Source: Bacillota bacterium (GTDB taxonomy: Bacteria; Bacillota; Clostridia; Acetivibrionales; DSM-1351). Taken from it: DNA of 64,000 bases. This document shows positions 24,351 to 33,524 of the stretch, one piece after another. Numbering within the stretch: the first letter of the stretch is position 1; each line of letters opens with the position of its first letter. The stretch spans positions 131,487-195,486 of the forward strand of contig JAEWMS010000086.1 of NCBI GenBank assembly GCA_023393115.1. Reading direction: 5' to 3'. The notes under the pieces were generated by a model, which made no database searches, had not been told where the DNA came from, and was given only the letters and a program-made list of their open reading frames with translations. Position numbers and translations under genes: made by a program.

Positions 24351-27197
24351 ATGATCAGGGACAATATATACATTAAAGGTGCCAGAGAGCACAATCTTAA
24401 AAATGTGGAGATAGAAATACCAAGAGATAAATTTGTCGTTATTACCGGCCTAAGCGGATCGGGTAAATCCTCTTTGGCCTTCGACACAATATATGCCGAG
24501 GGACAGAGACGCTACGTGGAATCCTTGTCTTCATATGCCAGAATGTTTTTAGGCCAGATGGAAAAACCTGATGTGGATTACATAGACGGCTTATCTCCGG
24601 CTATATCCATTGACCAGAAAACCACCAGCAGAAACCCACGTTCTACAGTGGGAACTGTTACCGAAATTCACGATTATCTCAGACTTTTATATGCAAGAAT
24701 AGGGACACCTCATTGTCCTAAATGTGGAAAGGAAATCACACAGCAAACTGTGGATCAAATGGTTGATCAGATTCTTTCCTTCGAGGAAGGTACAAGGATT
24801 CAGCTGCTAGCACCTGTTGTTAGAGGCCGTAAGGGCGAGTATCACAAGCTTATTGAGGATGCTAAAAAGGGTGGCTTCGTCAGAATAAGAGTAGATGGAC
24901 AAGTCATGGACATCAACGATGAAATATCAATGGATAAAAATAAGAAGCACAATATAGAGATAGTTGTGGACAGACTTATTATTCGTGAAGATATACAGAA
25001 AAGACTGTCAGATTCACTTGAAACTGTGCTTCATTTAAGCGGTGGAGTAGCAATAGTAGATGTGGTGGGGAAGGAAGAGATACTATTCAGTCAGAATTTT
25101 GCCTGCAGTGATTGCGGTATCAGTATTGAAGAGCTGACTCCGAGAATGTTTTCCTTCAATAATCCTTTCGGAGCTTGTCCTACATGCGCCGGTTTAGGTA
25201 ACCTTCTAAAGGTTGACCCAGACCTTATTATACCGGACAGGTCACTATCCCTTGCTGACGGGGCTATAACTGTTTCAGGCTGGAATGTAGAGAGTGAGGA
25301 TGCCTATGCCAGAATGATATTCAATGCTTTGGCAAAGCATTACAAGTTTAAAATGAATACGCCTGTTCACAAGCTCTCGGCAGAAGTAATGGATATTATA
25401 CTTTATGGAACCAAGGGTGAAAAGATTAAAGTAGAATACGAGAGAGAATATGGAAGCGGTACCTACATGGCCGCATTTGAGGGTATAATAAATGTAGTTG
25501 AAAGACGTTACAGGGAGACTCAGTCTGATAGTATGAAGCAGTATTATGAGCAGTTCATGAGTAACATACCTTGTCAGGACTGTAGCGGTGCCAGATTAAA
25601 ACCTGAAAGTCTCGCTGTTACAGTAGGAGACAAAAATATTCATGAACTGTCTATTATGTCTGTTGCAGATGCCAAGGAATTTTTTCTTAATGTGGAGCTG
25701 ACAGAGAGACAGAAAATGATTGCACATCAGATTTTGAAGGAGATAAATGCCAGGATTGGTTTCCTTGTTGATGTTGGGTTGGACTATCTTACGCTATCAA
25801 GAGCCGCCGGAACTTTGTCAGGCGGGGAAGCACAGCGAATCAGGCTTGCTACCCAAATAGGTTCGGGATTGATGGGGGTTTTGTATATACTTGATGAACC
25901 GAGTATCGGTTTACATCAAAGAGATAATGAAAGATTGCTGACTACACTGAACCGTCTGAGAGATCTGGGAAACACTCTGATTGTTGTAGAGCATGACGAG
26001 GATACTATGTATGCCGCTGACCACATTATTGATATGGGACCGGGCCCGGGCATCCATGGAGGATACGTTGTGGCGGAAGGTCCCCTTGAAAACATACTGA
26101 ACTGTGAGGAGTCCCTGACAGGACAGTATCTCAGCGGCAAAAAGAAAATTGCCGTACCTGCCAAACGCAGAAAACCAAATGGAAAATGGCTGGAAATTAA
26201 AGGGGCCAGAGCAAATAACTTAAAGAATTTGGATGCCAAGATACCATTGGGAGTTTTAACTTCAATAACAGGAGTCTCCGGATCGGGTAAAAGTTCACTA
26301 GTAAACGAAATCCTGTATAACAGCCTTGCAAGTAAACTAAACAGGGCAAAAACCAGAGCAGGAGACCATGATGACATAAAAGGAATAGAGCACCTGGACA
26401 AAGTTATCAATATTGATCAGTCTCCTATCGGAAGAACTCCAAGATCAAACCCTGCAACCTATACGGGAGTGTTTGATCTTATCAGAGATGTTTTTGCCTC
26501 GACTACAGAAGCAAAAATGAAGGGCTATAAAAACGGAAGGTTTAGCTTCAATGTTAAAGGTGGTAGATGTGAAGCCTGCAGCGGTGACGGTATCATTAAA
26601 ATAGAAATGCATTTTCTTCCAGATATATATGTACCATGCGAAGTTTGTAAGGGTAAGCGGTACAACAGAGAAACCCTTGAGGTCAAATACAAGGGAAAGA
26701 GTATCGCGGATGTTTTGGACATGACTGTGGAGGATGCTCTTGAGTTCTTTAAAAACATACCTAAAATACAGAGGAAGCTGCAGACCCTTTTTGATGTCGG
26801 CTTAGGATATGTTAAAGTCGGGCAGCCTTCAACTACACTATCCGGTGGTGAGGCCCAGCGTGTCAAGTTGGCTACAGAACTTTCCAAAAGAAGTACCGGA
26901 AGTACTTTATATATTCTGGATGAGCCAACCACCGGACTACATGTTGCCGATGTGCACAGACTTATTGACATACTTCAGAGACTTGTGGATGCCGGTAATA
27001 CCATAGTAGTTATCGAGCATAATCTCGATGTTATAAAGACCTCCGATTATATTCTGGATCTTGGTCCTGAAGGCGGAAGTAAGGGTGGAACAATTATTGC
27101 CCAGGGTACACCTGAGGAAGTGGCCAGGGTTGAGGGTTCTTATACGGGAAATTATTTAAAAAAGTTATTAAAGCAAAAAAATAATAAAATAATATAG
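24351..27197 (+). CDS. uvrA: Excinuclease ABC subunit A
   Basis: 948 residues, full length. Two ABC ATPase halves: Walker A G-L-S-G-S-G-K-S-S (~32) and G-V-S-G-S-G-K-S-S (~640), with two signatures L-S-G-G-E-A-Q-R. Zinc modules are visible as C-P-K-C, C-P-T-C and C-E-A-C...C-E-V-C. It recognises bulky DNA lesions and loads UvrB; uvrB is not adjacent. The LexA box upstream indicates SOS induction. GGAG lies 7 nt before the ATG, and a perfect 13-bp hairpin follows the stop, so it is monocistronic. Confidence 0.98.
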   Translation: MIRDNIYIKGAREHNLKNVEIEIPRDKFVVITGLSGSGKSSLAFDTIYAEGQRRYVESLSSYARMFLGQMEKPDVDYIDGLSPAISIDQKTTSRNPRSTVGTVTEIHDYLRLLYARIGTPHCPKCGKEITQQTVDQMVDQILSFEEGTRIQLLAPVVRGRKGEYHKLIEDAKKGGFVRIRVDGQVMDINDEISMDKNKKHNIEIVVDRLIIREDIQKRLSDSLETVLHLSGGVAIVDVVGKEEILFSQNFACSDCGISIEELTPRMFSFNNPFGACPTCAGLGNLLKVDPDLIIPDRSLSLADGAITVSGWNVESEDAYARMIFNALAKHYKFKMNTPVHKLSAEVMDIILYGTKGEKIKVEYEREYGSGTYMAAFEGIINVVERRYRETQSDSMKQYYEQFMSNIPCQDCSGARLKPESLAVTVGDKNIHELSIMSVADAKEFFLNVELTERQKMIAHQILKEINARIGFLVDVGLDYLTLSRAAGTLSGGEAQRIRLATQIGSGLMGVLYILDEPSIGLHQRDNERLLTTLNRLRDLGNTLIVVEHDEDTMYAADHIIDMGPGPGIHGGYVVAEGPLENILNCEESLTGQYLSGKKKIAVPAKRRKPNGKWLEIKGARANNLKNLDAKIPLGVLTSITGVSGSGKSSLVNEILYNSLASKLNRAKTRAGDHDDIKGIEHLDKVINIDQSPIGRTPRSNPATYTGVFDLIRDVFASTTEAKMKGYKNGRFSFNVKGGRCEACSGDGIIKIEMHFLPDIYVPCEVCKGKRYNRETLEVKYKGKSIADVLDMTVEDALEFFKNIPKIQRKLQTLFDVGLGYVKVGQPSTTLSGGEAQRVKLATELSKRSTGSTLYILDEPTTGLHVADVHRLIDILQRLVDAGNTIVVIEHNLDVIKTSDYILDLGPEGGSKGGTIIAQGTPEEVARVEGSYTGNYLKKLLKQKNNKII

Positions 27198-27200
27198 CAT

Positions 27201-27234
27201 GAGTTCCTATAAAATTATGAGTTTATAGGAACTC
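27201..27234 (+). terminator. Terminator of uvrA
   Basis: GAGTTCCTATAAA (27201-27213) pairs perfectly with 27222-27234 around an 8-nt loop; a T/A-rich tail follows. Confidence 0.85.
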
Positions 27235-27270
27235 TAATTATATATAAGTTATATGATGATATAGCGTTTG

Positions 27271-27319
27271 TTAATTCTATGTTAAGTTTATTGTAAATCA
27301 ATTAACAATACTATATAAT
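27271..27319 (+). promoter_or_regulatory. Candidate Pho box and promoter for DUF47-pit
   Basis: TTAATT (27271), TTAAGT (27282), GTAAAT (27293) and TAACAA (27304) step by 11 bp and end 5 bp before a perfect TATAAT (27314-27319). This is the arrangement expected for a PhoB/PhoP-activated promoter, with degenerate repeats in place of the -35 box. Confidence 0.55.
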
Positions 27320-27364
27320 GGAAAAGGTTTAATGTTATATTTTGTCGAAAGAAGGTACTTCATA

Positions 27365-27988
27365 ATGTTTAGAATTACACCCAAAGAGGAAATGTTTTTT
27401 GATTATTTTATTGAAACTTGTGAAATTATTTGCAAGGCGGCTAATCTTCTGAACGATTTAACAAACAACTATGTAAATGTCAATGAAAAGATCGCAGCCA
27501 TTGAAGAAACTGAACATGCTTGTGACAACAGTGTACACAAGATTCTCAATGAACTTAACAAATCCTTCATTACTCCCATTGACAGGGAAGACATATTTAC
27601 TATTGCAAAAGAGCTCGATAATATTACTGATGATATTGAAAGTGCGGCTCACCGCTTCAGTATGTTTAATGTTAAAGAAGTAAGGCCTGAAGCTCTTGAA
27701 CTTACTACTCTTGTTGTAAGAGCCACTGATGAACTCAGAAAAGTTATGATTGAAGTTAAAAATATGAAAAAGAGTAAGGAGCTTCGGAATAAAATCATTG
27801 AAGTTAACAATGTAGAAGATGAAGCTGATACTATATTCAGGGATGCTATGGCAAACCTTTTTACATCTGAGACCGATGCAGTTGAGGTTATTAAATGGAA
27901 GGCTATTTTTGAATTGTTGGAAAACACAATTGATGCATGTGAAGATGTAGCAAATATAGTAGAAGGGGTTGTAATGAAAAATGCTTAG
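27365..27988 (+). CDS. DUF47 (PhoU-like) phosphate transport accessory protein
   Basis: 207 residues from MFRITPKEEMFFDYF, all-helical, soluble, with repeated acidic/hydroxyl patterns (E-E-T-E-H-A-C-D, E-L-D-N-I-T-D-D-I-E, N-V-E-D-E-A-D) like the metal-binding bundles of PhoU. DUF47 proteins are regularly encoded with Pit transporters and are thought to regulate them. Here the stop overlaps the pit start by 8 nt, indicating translational coupling. The in-frame ATG at 27332 lacks an RBS; AAGAAGG lies 9 nt before 27365. Confidence 0.9.
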   Translation: MFRITPKEEMFFDYFIETCEIICKAANLLNDLTNNYVNVNEKIAAIEETEHACDNSVHKILNELNKSFITPIDREDIFTIAKELDNITDDIESAAHRFSMFNVKEVRPEALELTTLVVRATDELRKVMIEVKNMKKSKELRNKIIEVNNVEDEADTIFRDAMANLFTSETDAVEVIKWKAIFELLENTIDACEDVANIVEGVVMKNA

Positions 27989-28979
27989 TGTTACATTAGT
28001 ATTGGTTGTATTACTGGCACTAGGATTTGACTTTATAAACGGTTTTCACGATACTGCAAATTCTATCGCTACATCTGTTTCCACCAGAGTTTTATCACCC
28101 AGACAGGCTATTATGATGTCAGCTGTACTTAATTTTGTTGGTGCATTAATGAGCAGTAAGGTTGCCAAAACAATTTCAGAGGGCTTGGTTGATGCGTCTA
28201 TGATAAAGGTACAATACGTTATAATTGCCACTCTGATTGCCGCAATTATTTGGGATTTGATAACCTGGTACTTTGGTATACCAAGTAGTTCCTCCCATGC
28301 ACTTATAGGTGCCTTAGTTGGATCCTCCATAGCTTATTCAGGTGGCTTAAGCATTGTTAAATGGCAGGGAGTATGGAAGAAGGTAATATTGCCATTAATC
28401 ACTTCACCTTTTATCGGGTTTTTTATTGGTTTTGTTTTCATGACAATACTTTATAAACTACTCCGAAATTTTACTCCAAGATTTATTAATAAATGGTTTT
28501 CTAAATTGCAGATATTATCTGCAGCGTTTATGGCATATTCCCATGGTAACAATGATGCTCAAAAGTCTATGGGTATTATTACTCTAGCCTTGGTGGGTGC
28601 TGGTTTGAACGGTGGACATACTGACGTTCAACCTTGGGTAATGATTGCATGTGCATTATCAATGGCTTTAGGAACCTCAATTGGTGGCTGGAAAATCATT
28701 AAGACCATGGGTGTCAATATGATTAGACTTCAGCCCATAGGTGGGTTTGCTGCTGAGACTGGTGCAGCAATTGTAATTGAAACCATGACACATTTTGGGG
28801 CTCCCGTTAGTACAACACATGTTATCTCGACTTCCATAATGGGTGTTGGTGCTTCAAAAAGATTATCAGCTGTGAAATGGTCTCTTGCAAAAAATATAGT
28901 TGTGGCATGGGTTGTTACTATACCGGTAACAGCTTTAATGGGCGCATTTATAACTACTATTTTTAAAATGTTTGCTTAA
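27981..28979 (+). CDS. pit: Inorganic phosphate transporter, Pit family
   Basis: 332 residues, about ten membrane helices. The duplicated PiT signature is clear: G-F-D-F-I-N-G-F-H-D-T-A-N-S-I-A in the first half and Y-S-H-G-N-N-D-A-Q-K-S-M-G in the second. It imports metal-phosphate with protons at low affinity, in contrast to the high-affinity Pst system at 53-57 kb. It overlaps the DUF47 gene by 8 nt. A 17-bp hairpin follows. Confidence 0.95.
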   Translation: MLSVTLVLVVLLALGFDFINGFHDTANSIATSVSTRVLSPRQAIMMSAVLNFVGALMSSKVAKTISEGLVDASMIKVQYVIIATLIAAIIWDLITWYFGIPSSSSHALIGALVGSSIAYSGGLSIVKWQGVWKKVILPLITSPFIGFFIGFVFMTILYKLLRNFTPRFINKWFSKLQILSAAFMAYSHGNNDAQKSMGIITLALVGAGLNGGHTDVQPWVMIACALSMALGTSIGGWKIIKTMGVNMIRLQPIGGFAAETGAAIVIETMTHFGAPVSTTHVISTSIMGVGASKRLSAVKWSLAKNIVVAWVVTIPVTALMGAFITTIFKMFA

Positions 28980-29058
28980 ATAGAAATATTCAAATTGAAA
29001 TGTCTTGAATAGCTTACTCTACTTATTATGAGTGATATAAGATAAATAAACATATAAA

Positions 29059-29094
29059 AAGCGGTAAATTAAACCTGGGTTTGATTTACCGCTT
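29059..29094 (+). terminator. Terminator after pit
   Basis: AAGCGGTAAAT (29059-29069) pairs with ATTTACCGCTT (29084-29094); the inner AAACC/GGTTT extends the stem to a tiny loop. An AT-rich tail follows. Confidence 0.88.
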
Positions 29095-29614
29095 AATTTC
29101 TATTATTGGCTATTGTGTTTATCTATTTTTTGTAACAGATTGTTTACATTTCAAGTGAGTTAAAACAGGGATTAAACTCGCATAGGCTCGTAACAAAGAC
29201 TATAGCCAAGTTTTCTTAATTTGTTTGATATTCAACACCAAATATAAGATAATAGTAACAAAAACAGCTTAAGACTAGTTAGACCTTAAAGTTTACTTAT
29301 GTTATACTATTTAAAACATAAGTTTTGAACATTTATATAGAATTAAAAAAATTTAGACTTTTATGGAAATAATATAGTATATATGTATATATCAACAGTG
29401 ATCTGCTGATATGAAACTGGCGCATCAGTGGTTGGGTTGCACTATAAATGTGATAAATAGGTAATTTGTTATGATATAGAAAGTAGTATTTGTGGTATAT
29501 ATTTAAATAATCCGGTTGCAGTTATGAGGTTCGACAACAAGTAGTTCAGTTTTTTTCGAAAGGTCAATATTGGCCTTGAAACAACACGGTTTAATATATT
29601 TCGGAGGTTAAAAA
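29095..29614 (+). other. 520-bp spacer and probable long leader of the clpE-like gene
   Basis: A promoter-like pair, TTAGAC (29279-29284) and TATACT (29303-29308) with 18-bp spacing, would give a leader near 300 nt. Inside it CTGAT...ATCAG (29407-29429) brackets ATGAAACTGGCGC, and a near-perfect 18-bp palindrome AAGGTCAATATTGGCCTT (one mismatched pair) lies at 29560-29578, 20-odd nt before the RBS. No ORF with an RBS was found. The leader matches no riboswitch or CtsR pattern that I know. Confidence 0.4.
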
Positions 29615-31951
29615 ATGATAAAATGCTCAATATGCAATAAAAATATAGCAGTAGTTTTTGTAACTAAAATTGTTGAAGGAAGGCAAATACAGGAAGGTCT
29701 TTGTGTTAGTTGTGCGAGAAAACAGAATTTACAGCCTATAGATCAGCTTTTGTCTCAAACAGGAATGACCGAGGAGGAACTGGACAATATCAGCAAGCAA
29801 GTCGGTGATATGCTGGAAGATATGGATGGTAATGATATACTCGAGTCTTTACAGGGTGACCCCGGTAATGTTAATCAGACAAACCCCTTTTTCGGAATTT
29901 TAAATAAAGCTTTTCCGAAAGCTGTAAGTCAGAGCGATGATTCCCCTGTGGTAAGTAATCAGGAAAAGGGTAGTGAGGATGATAAGGAGAAGAATAATAC
30001 CAAAACAAAGGTACAGGACAAGAAGGTCAACAAAAAGAAAAAGTATCTTGATATGTATGGGTCAAATCTGATTGATAAGGCAAAAGAGGGCAGAATTGAC
30101 AAGGTAATAGGAAGAACCAGAGAAATAGACAGGGTAATTCAAATACTTAACAGAAGGACAAAAAACAATCCTGTGCTAATCGGTGAACCTGGTGTCGGAA
30201 AGACAGCTATTGCAGAAGGACTGGCCGTTAGGATCGCTGAAAAGAGTGTACCTCAGAAGTTGTTTAATTCAGAAGTATATCTTTTAGACATGACCAGTGT
30301 TGTAGCAGGTACACAATTCAGAGGCCAGTTTGAAAGCAGAATGAAAGGAATAATCGAAGAGGCAAGGTCCTTTGGAAATATTATACTTGTAATTGATGAA
30401 CTTCATAACATAATGGGTGCTGGTGAAGCTGAGGGAGCCATGAACGCCGCTAACATTCTTAAGCCGGCTCTATCCAGAGGCGAAATTCAGGTAATTGGAG
30501 CAACCACACTTAATGAATACAGAAAACACATTGAAAAGGACTCAGCTCTTGAAAGAAGATTTCAGCCCGTAATAGTTGATGAACCTTCTATTGAAGAATC
30601 AATAGAAATATTGATGGGTATAAAGCATTATTATGAAGAGTATCACAGGGTAAAAATAAGCGAAGAAATAGTAAAAGCAGCTGTTAATTATTCCGAAAGG
30701 TATATTACAGACAGACTTTTGCCCGACAAGGCCATTGATGTCATTGACGAAGCAGGATCCAGAGCAAACCTTAAGAATGTAAAGCTTGCGGAACTTCAGT
30801 CATATAAGGACGAACTCAGAAAGGTCCAGGAAGAAAAGGAAACAGCTATATCAGCAGACTCCATAGAAGACTACCAGAAAGCAGCTGACTTGAAAGTACA
30901 TGAATGTAGGCTTTTAGGACTTATAAAAGATATAGAAGACACCAGTAAAGATGTGGAGCTTACAATAGATGATGTGGCAAGTGTTATCGAGGCATGGACC
31001 AAGATTCCTATTCAAAGGCTCAGTGAAGAGGAATCCCAAAAGCTTATCAGCCTTGAAGAACGACTCCATAAAAGAGTTATCGGACAGAATAAGGCTGTTG
31101 AAGGAGTAGCAAGAGCCATCCGGAGAAGCAGGTCTGGCTTCAAGAAAAAGAAAAAGCCGGCGTCCTTTATATTTGTTGGCCCTACCGGTGTTGGTAAAAC
31201 AGAGCTTGTAAGGGCTTTGGCCACCGAGTTGTTTGAAAGTGAGGAAGCTCTGATAAGGCTTGATATGTCAGAATATATGGAGAAACATACTGTTTCAAAG
31301 CTTATTGGTTCTCCTCCGGGTTACGTGGGTTATGATGATGCAGGTCAGCTTACCGAGAAGGTCAGAAGAAAGCCCTATTCGGTTATTCTGATGGACGAAA
31401 TAGAAAAAGCTCATCCTGATGTTTTTAATATGCTGCTTCAGATACTTGAGGATGGAAGATTAACAGACAGCCATGGCAGAACTGTTAGCTTTGAAAATAC
31501 TATTATAATTATGACCTCAAATGCAGGAACAAACTTTAAATCAAGCGGTATTGGTTTTGCAAATAACGGTTACACTACTTTGGAAAGTAAAGTAAAGGAT
31601 GTACTCAAAGAAACCTTTAGACCTGAGTTCCTTAACAGGATTGATGAAGTTATAGTCTTTACCGAATTAAATAAAGATGAACTTAAGCAGATAGTGGAAT
31701 TAATGCTGGAAGAGGTTTATACCGAAGCCAGAGAGAAAGACATCAGAATCAACGTATCTGATAAAGTTAAGGAGTTTATTCTTGAAAAAGGTTATGACAT
31801 TAAGTTTGGTGCAAGGCCGTTAAGACGTTCAATCCAGAATTATATTGAAGACCGGTTATCGGAAGAATACCTAAAGGGAACAATAAAAGAGGGGTCTCTT
31901 GTTGGTGTTGACCTGAACGACAACCAGGAAATAGAATTATCAATAATATAA
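29615..31951 (+). CDS. clpE: ClpE-like AAA+ unfoldase of the Clp protease
   Basis: 778 residues. The N-terminus is a treble-clef-type zinc finger (Cys4, Cys7, Cys30, Cys33) as in ClpE, not the double Clp_N repeat of ClpC. An acidic/Lys-rich linker (~100-145) leads to AAA-1 with Walker A G-E-P-G-V-G-K-T-A (~190), a UVR-like middle stretch (~395-435), AAA-2 with G-P-T-G-V-G-K-T-E, and the ClpB-type D2-small domain. It should feed proteins to ClpP in stress. ClpP is not in the window. TCGGAGG lies before the ATG. ClpC is the alternative name; the finger favours ClpE. Confidence 0.88.
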   Translation: MIKCSICNKNIAVVFVTKIVEGRQIQEGLCVSCARKQNLQPIDQLLSQTGMTEEELDNISKQVGDMLEDMDGNDILESLQGDPGNVNQTNPFFGILNKAFPKAVSQSDDSPVVSNQEKGSEDDKEKNNTKTKVQDKKVNKKKKYLDMYGSNLIDKAKEGRIDKVIGRTREIDRVIQILNRRTKNNPVLIGEPGVGKTAIAEGLAVRIAEKSVPQKLFNSEVYLLDMTSVVAGTQFRGQFESRMKGIIEEARSFGNIILVIDELHNIMGAGEAEGAMNAANILKPALSRGEIQVIGATTLNEYRKHIEKDSALERRFQPVIVDEPSIEESIEILMGIKHYYEEYHRVKISEEIVKAAVNYSERYITDRLLPDKAIDVIDEAGSRANLKNVKLAELQSYKDELRKVQEEKETAISADSIEDYQKAADLKVHECRLLGLIKDIEDTSKDVELTIDDVASVIEAWTKIPIQRLSEEESQKLISLEERLHKRVIGQNKAVEGVARAIRRSRSGFKKKKKPASFIFVGPTGVGKTELVRALATELFESEEALIRLDMSEYMEKHTVSKLIGSPPGYVGYDDAGQLTEKVRRKPYSVILMDEIEKAHPDVFNMLLQILEDGRLTDSHGRTVSFENTIIIMTSNAGTNFKSSGIGFANNGYTTLESKVKDVLKETFRPEFLNRIDEVIVFTELNKDELKQIVELMLEEVYTEAREKDIRINVSDKVKEFILEKGYDIKFGARPLRRSIQNYIEDRLSEEYLKGTIKEGSLVGVDLNDNQEIELSII

Positions 31952-31962
31952 TACTCAATAAA

Positions 31963-31999
31963 AAATAGCTGCGTGGAATTTATTTCTTCGCAGCTATTT
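31963..31999 (+). terminator. Terminator of the clpE-like gene
   Basis: AAATAGCTGCG (31963-31973) with CGCAGCTATTT (31989-31999), 15-nt loop, then TGTAG. It follows the stop codon by 11 nt. Confidence 0.75.
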
Positions 32000-32192
32000 G
32001 TAGTATAAGATCTTATCTTAAAGCCATAATTCCAACTTGCCATATTTATATATTTATATATTACCCTATTACTTATTTAATTTTATTATTGCAAATTGTA
32101 CTGATTAATATTTATAATAACTGTATATGATATTACTTTGTTACCTTTCATAATTTAGCTGTTTATTGGCAGTATAGAGTGGGGTGAAATTA

Positions 32193-33497
32193 ATGAAATA
32201 CTCAAAAAAAGTTTTGGGTATTGCGATTGTTGCTATATTTTCTGTTTTTATGGTCGCGTGTGCAGGAAGTAAAACTAAGAGTTCTGTTAATTCTCAAACT
32301 CCTGTGGTACCTGAACGGATTGACACAGTTGAGTTAATGACTACTTGGGGCGGAGTTGACAGTAAAGCTGGAAGCTTAAAAGAGATAATAGCTAAATTTG
32401 AAAATGAGAATAGTACTATCAAAATATCAAACCAATCAATATTTGGTGATGAGTATTTACCTACTCTTAAAACACGTTTTGCATCTGGAAATGAGCCTGA
32501 TGTTTTTGGGTTATGGCCCAGTTCGGACATCAAATATCTGGTTAAAGCAAATAAACTTGCTGATTTGACAGATAAGTTGAAACAGGACAGGACATGGATG
32601 GACAGTTTCAATCAGGCCAGTTTTGAATATACAACTTTCGGAAACAGAATATATGGTATTCCTTTTGAATTGGTATTTGAGGGACTTTTTATAAACCGGG
32701 ATCTTTTTGATAAATACCAGGTTAAAAAACCTGAGAATTATGAAGAATTAAAAGCTGCAATCAATGCATTCAGAGCCAATGGGATAATTCCCATCGCCTA
32801 CAATTCATCAGCGGAAGGTTCGTACATATACCAGAACATGGTAGCAAGCCTTGGCGGCTATAAAGGTATTGAAGAAAGCATTGTCGATGGAAAAATAAAT
32901 AATTATTATATTGAAGCCATGAAGTATATTAAAGAGCTTTATGATATGAAAGCATTCCCAAAGGATGCTCTTCTTCTCAACAGCAATGAGAGAAACCAGT
33001 TATTTTTTACGAAACAGGCCGCAATGATTGTTCAGGGGTCGTGGTTTATTCCCTACTTTGATAAGTATGACCAAAGTGTAGAAATGATACCTTTCCCTTC
33101 CATGAGTAACAGCAGTCCTAAGGTCCCAACCGGTTTGGGCGGAGGAACCTTTTACATCAGCAAAAGCGCATGGGATACACCTATTGGAGAAAATGCAACA
33201 ATAGTATTCTTAAAATTCCTTACATCAAAAGAAACTGCCACATATTTTTATGATAAAACAGCTTTATTAAGCAATCTTAACATTAAACAGGAAACCCCTT
33301 ACAGTTCTCTGGCACAAAAGAGCATAAATCTATACGAGAATATTTTGGAGGAGAATAAGACCCCTATTCCAGATCACGTTATTGACAGGAGTGTATGGAA
33401 TGATATTGTTGTACAGCAATTCCCTTATTTCCTTGAAGGGAAAAAGACTGCAGAGGAGATATGGGATGAGGCAGTAGATAAAATGCAGTTAAACTAA
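32193..33497 (+). CDS. cuaD: Cellobiose-sensing solute-binding lipoprotein, CuaD-like
   Basis: 434 residues from the ATG at 32193 (GGGGTG 6 nt upstream; the GTG at 32184 lies inside that RBS). Lipoprotein signal with lipobox M-V-A-C (Cys23), then a family-1 sugar-binding fold (M-T-T-W-G-G-V; F-A-S-G-N-E-P-D-V-F; G-Y-K-G-I-E). It directly precedes a YesM/YesN two-component pair and not permeases. That is the gene order of cuaD-cuaS-cuaR in Ruminiclostridium cellulolyticum, where CuaD binds cellobiose and is proposed to present it to the kinase. The symbol is given by synteny and family, not by alignment. Confidence 0.8.
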   Translation: MKYSKKVLGIAIVAIFSVFMVACAGSKTKSSVNSQTPVVPERIDTVELMTTWGGVDSKAGSLKEIIAKFENENSTIKISNQSIFGDEYLPTLKTRFASGNEPDVFGLWPSSDIKYLVKANKLADLTDKLKQDRTWMDSFNQASFEYTTFGNRIYGIPFELVFEGLFINRDLFDKYQVKKPENYEELKAAINAFRANGIIPIAYNSSAEGSYIYQNMVASLGGYKGIEESIVDGKINNYYIEAMKYIKELYDMKAFPKDALLLNSNERNQLFFTKQAAMIVQGSWFIPYFDKYDQSVEMIPFPSMSNSSPKVPTGLGGGTFYISKSAWDTPIGENATIVFLKFLTSKETATYFYDKTALLSNLNIKQETPYSSLAQKSINLYENILEENKTPIPDHVIDRSVWNDIVVQQFPYFLEGKKTAEEIWDEAVDKMQLN

Positions 33498-33524
33498 CCG
33501 CATGAAAAATATTATGAGGTCAAA

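Noticed and set aside
29160..29215. Cyclic-di-GMP or other riboswitch in the pit-clpE spacer
   Set aside because: Short similarity (ACAGGG...AAACTCGCA) but none of the conserved aptamer blocks follow in order.
29555..29585. CtsR operator before the ClpE-like gene
   Set aside because: Only one GGTCAA half is present and the second half is inverted; CtsR sites are direct heptad repeats.
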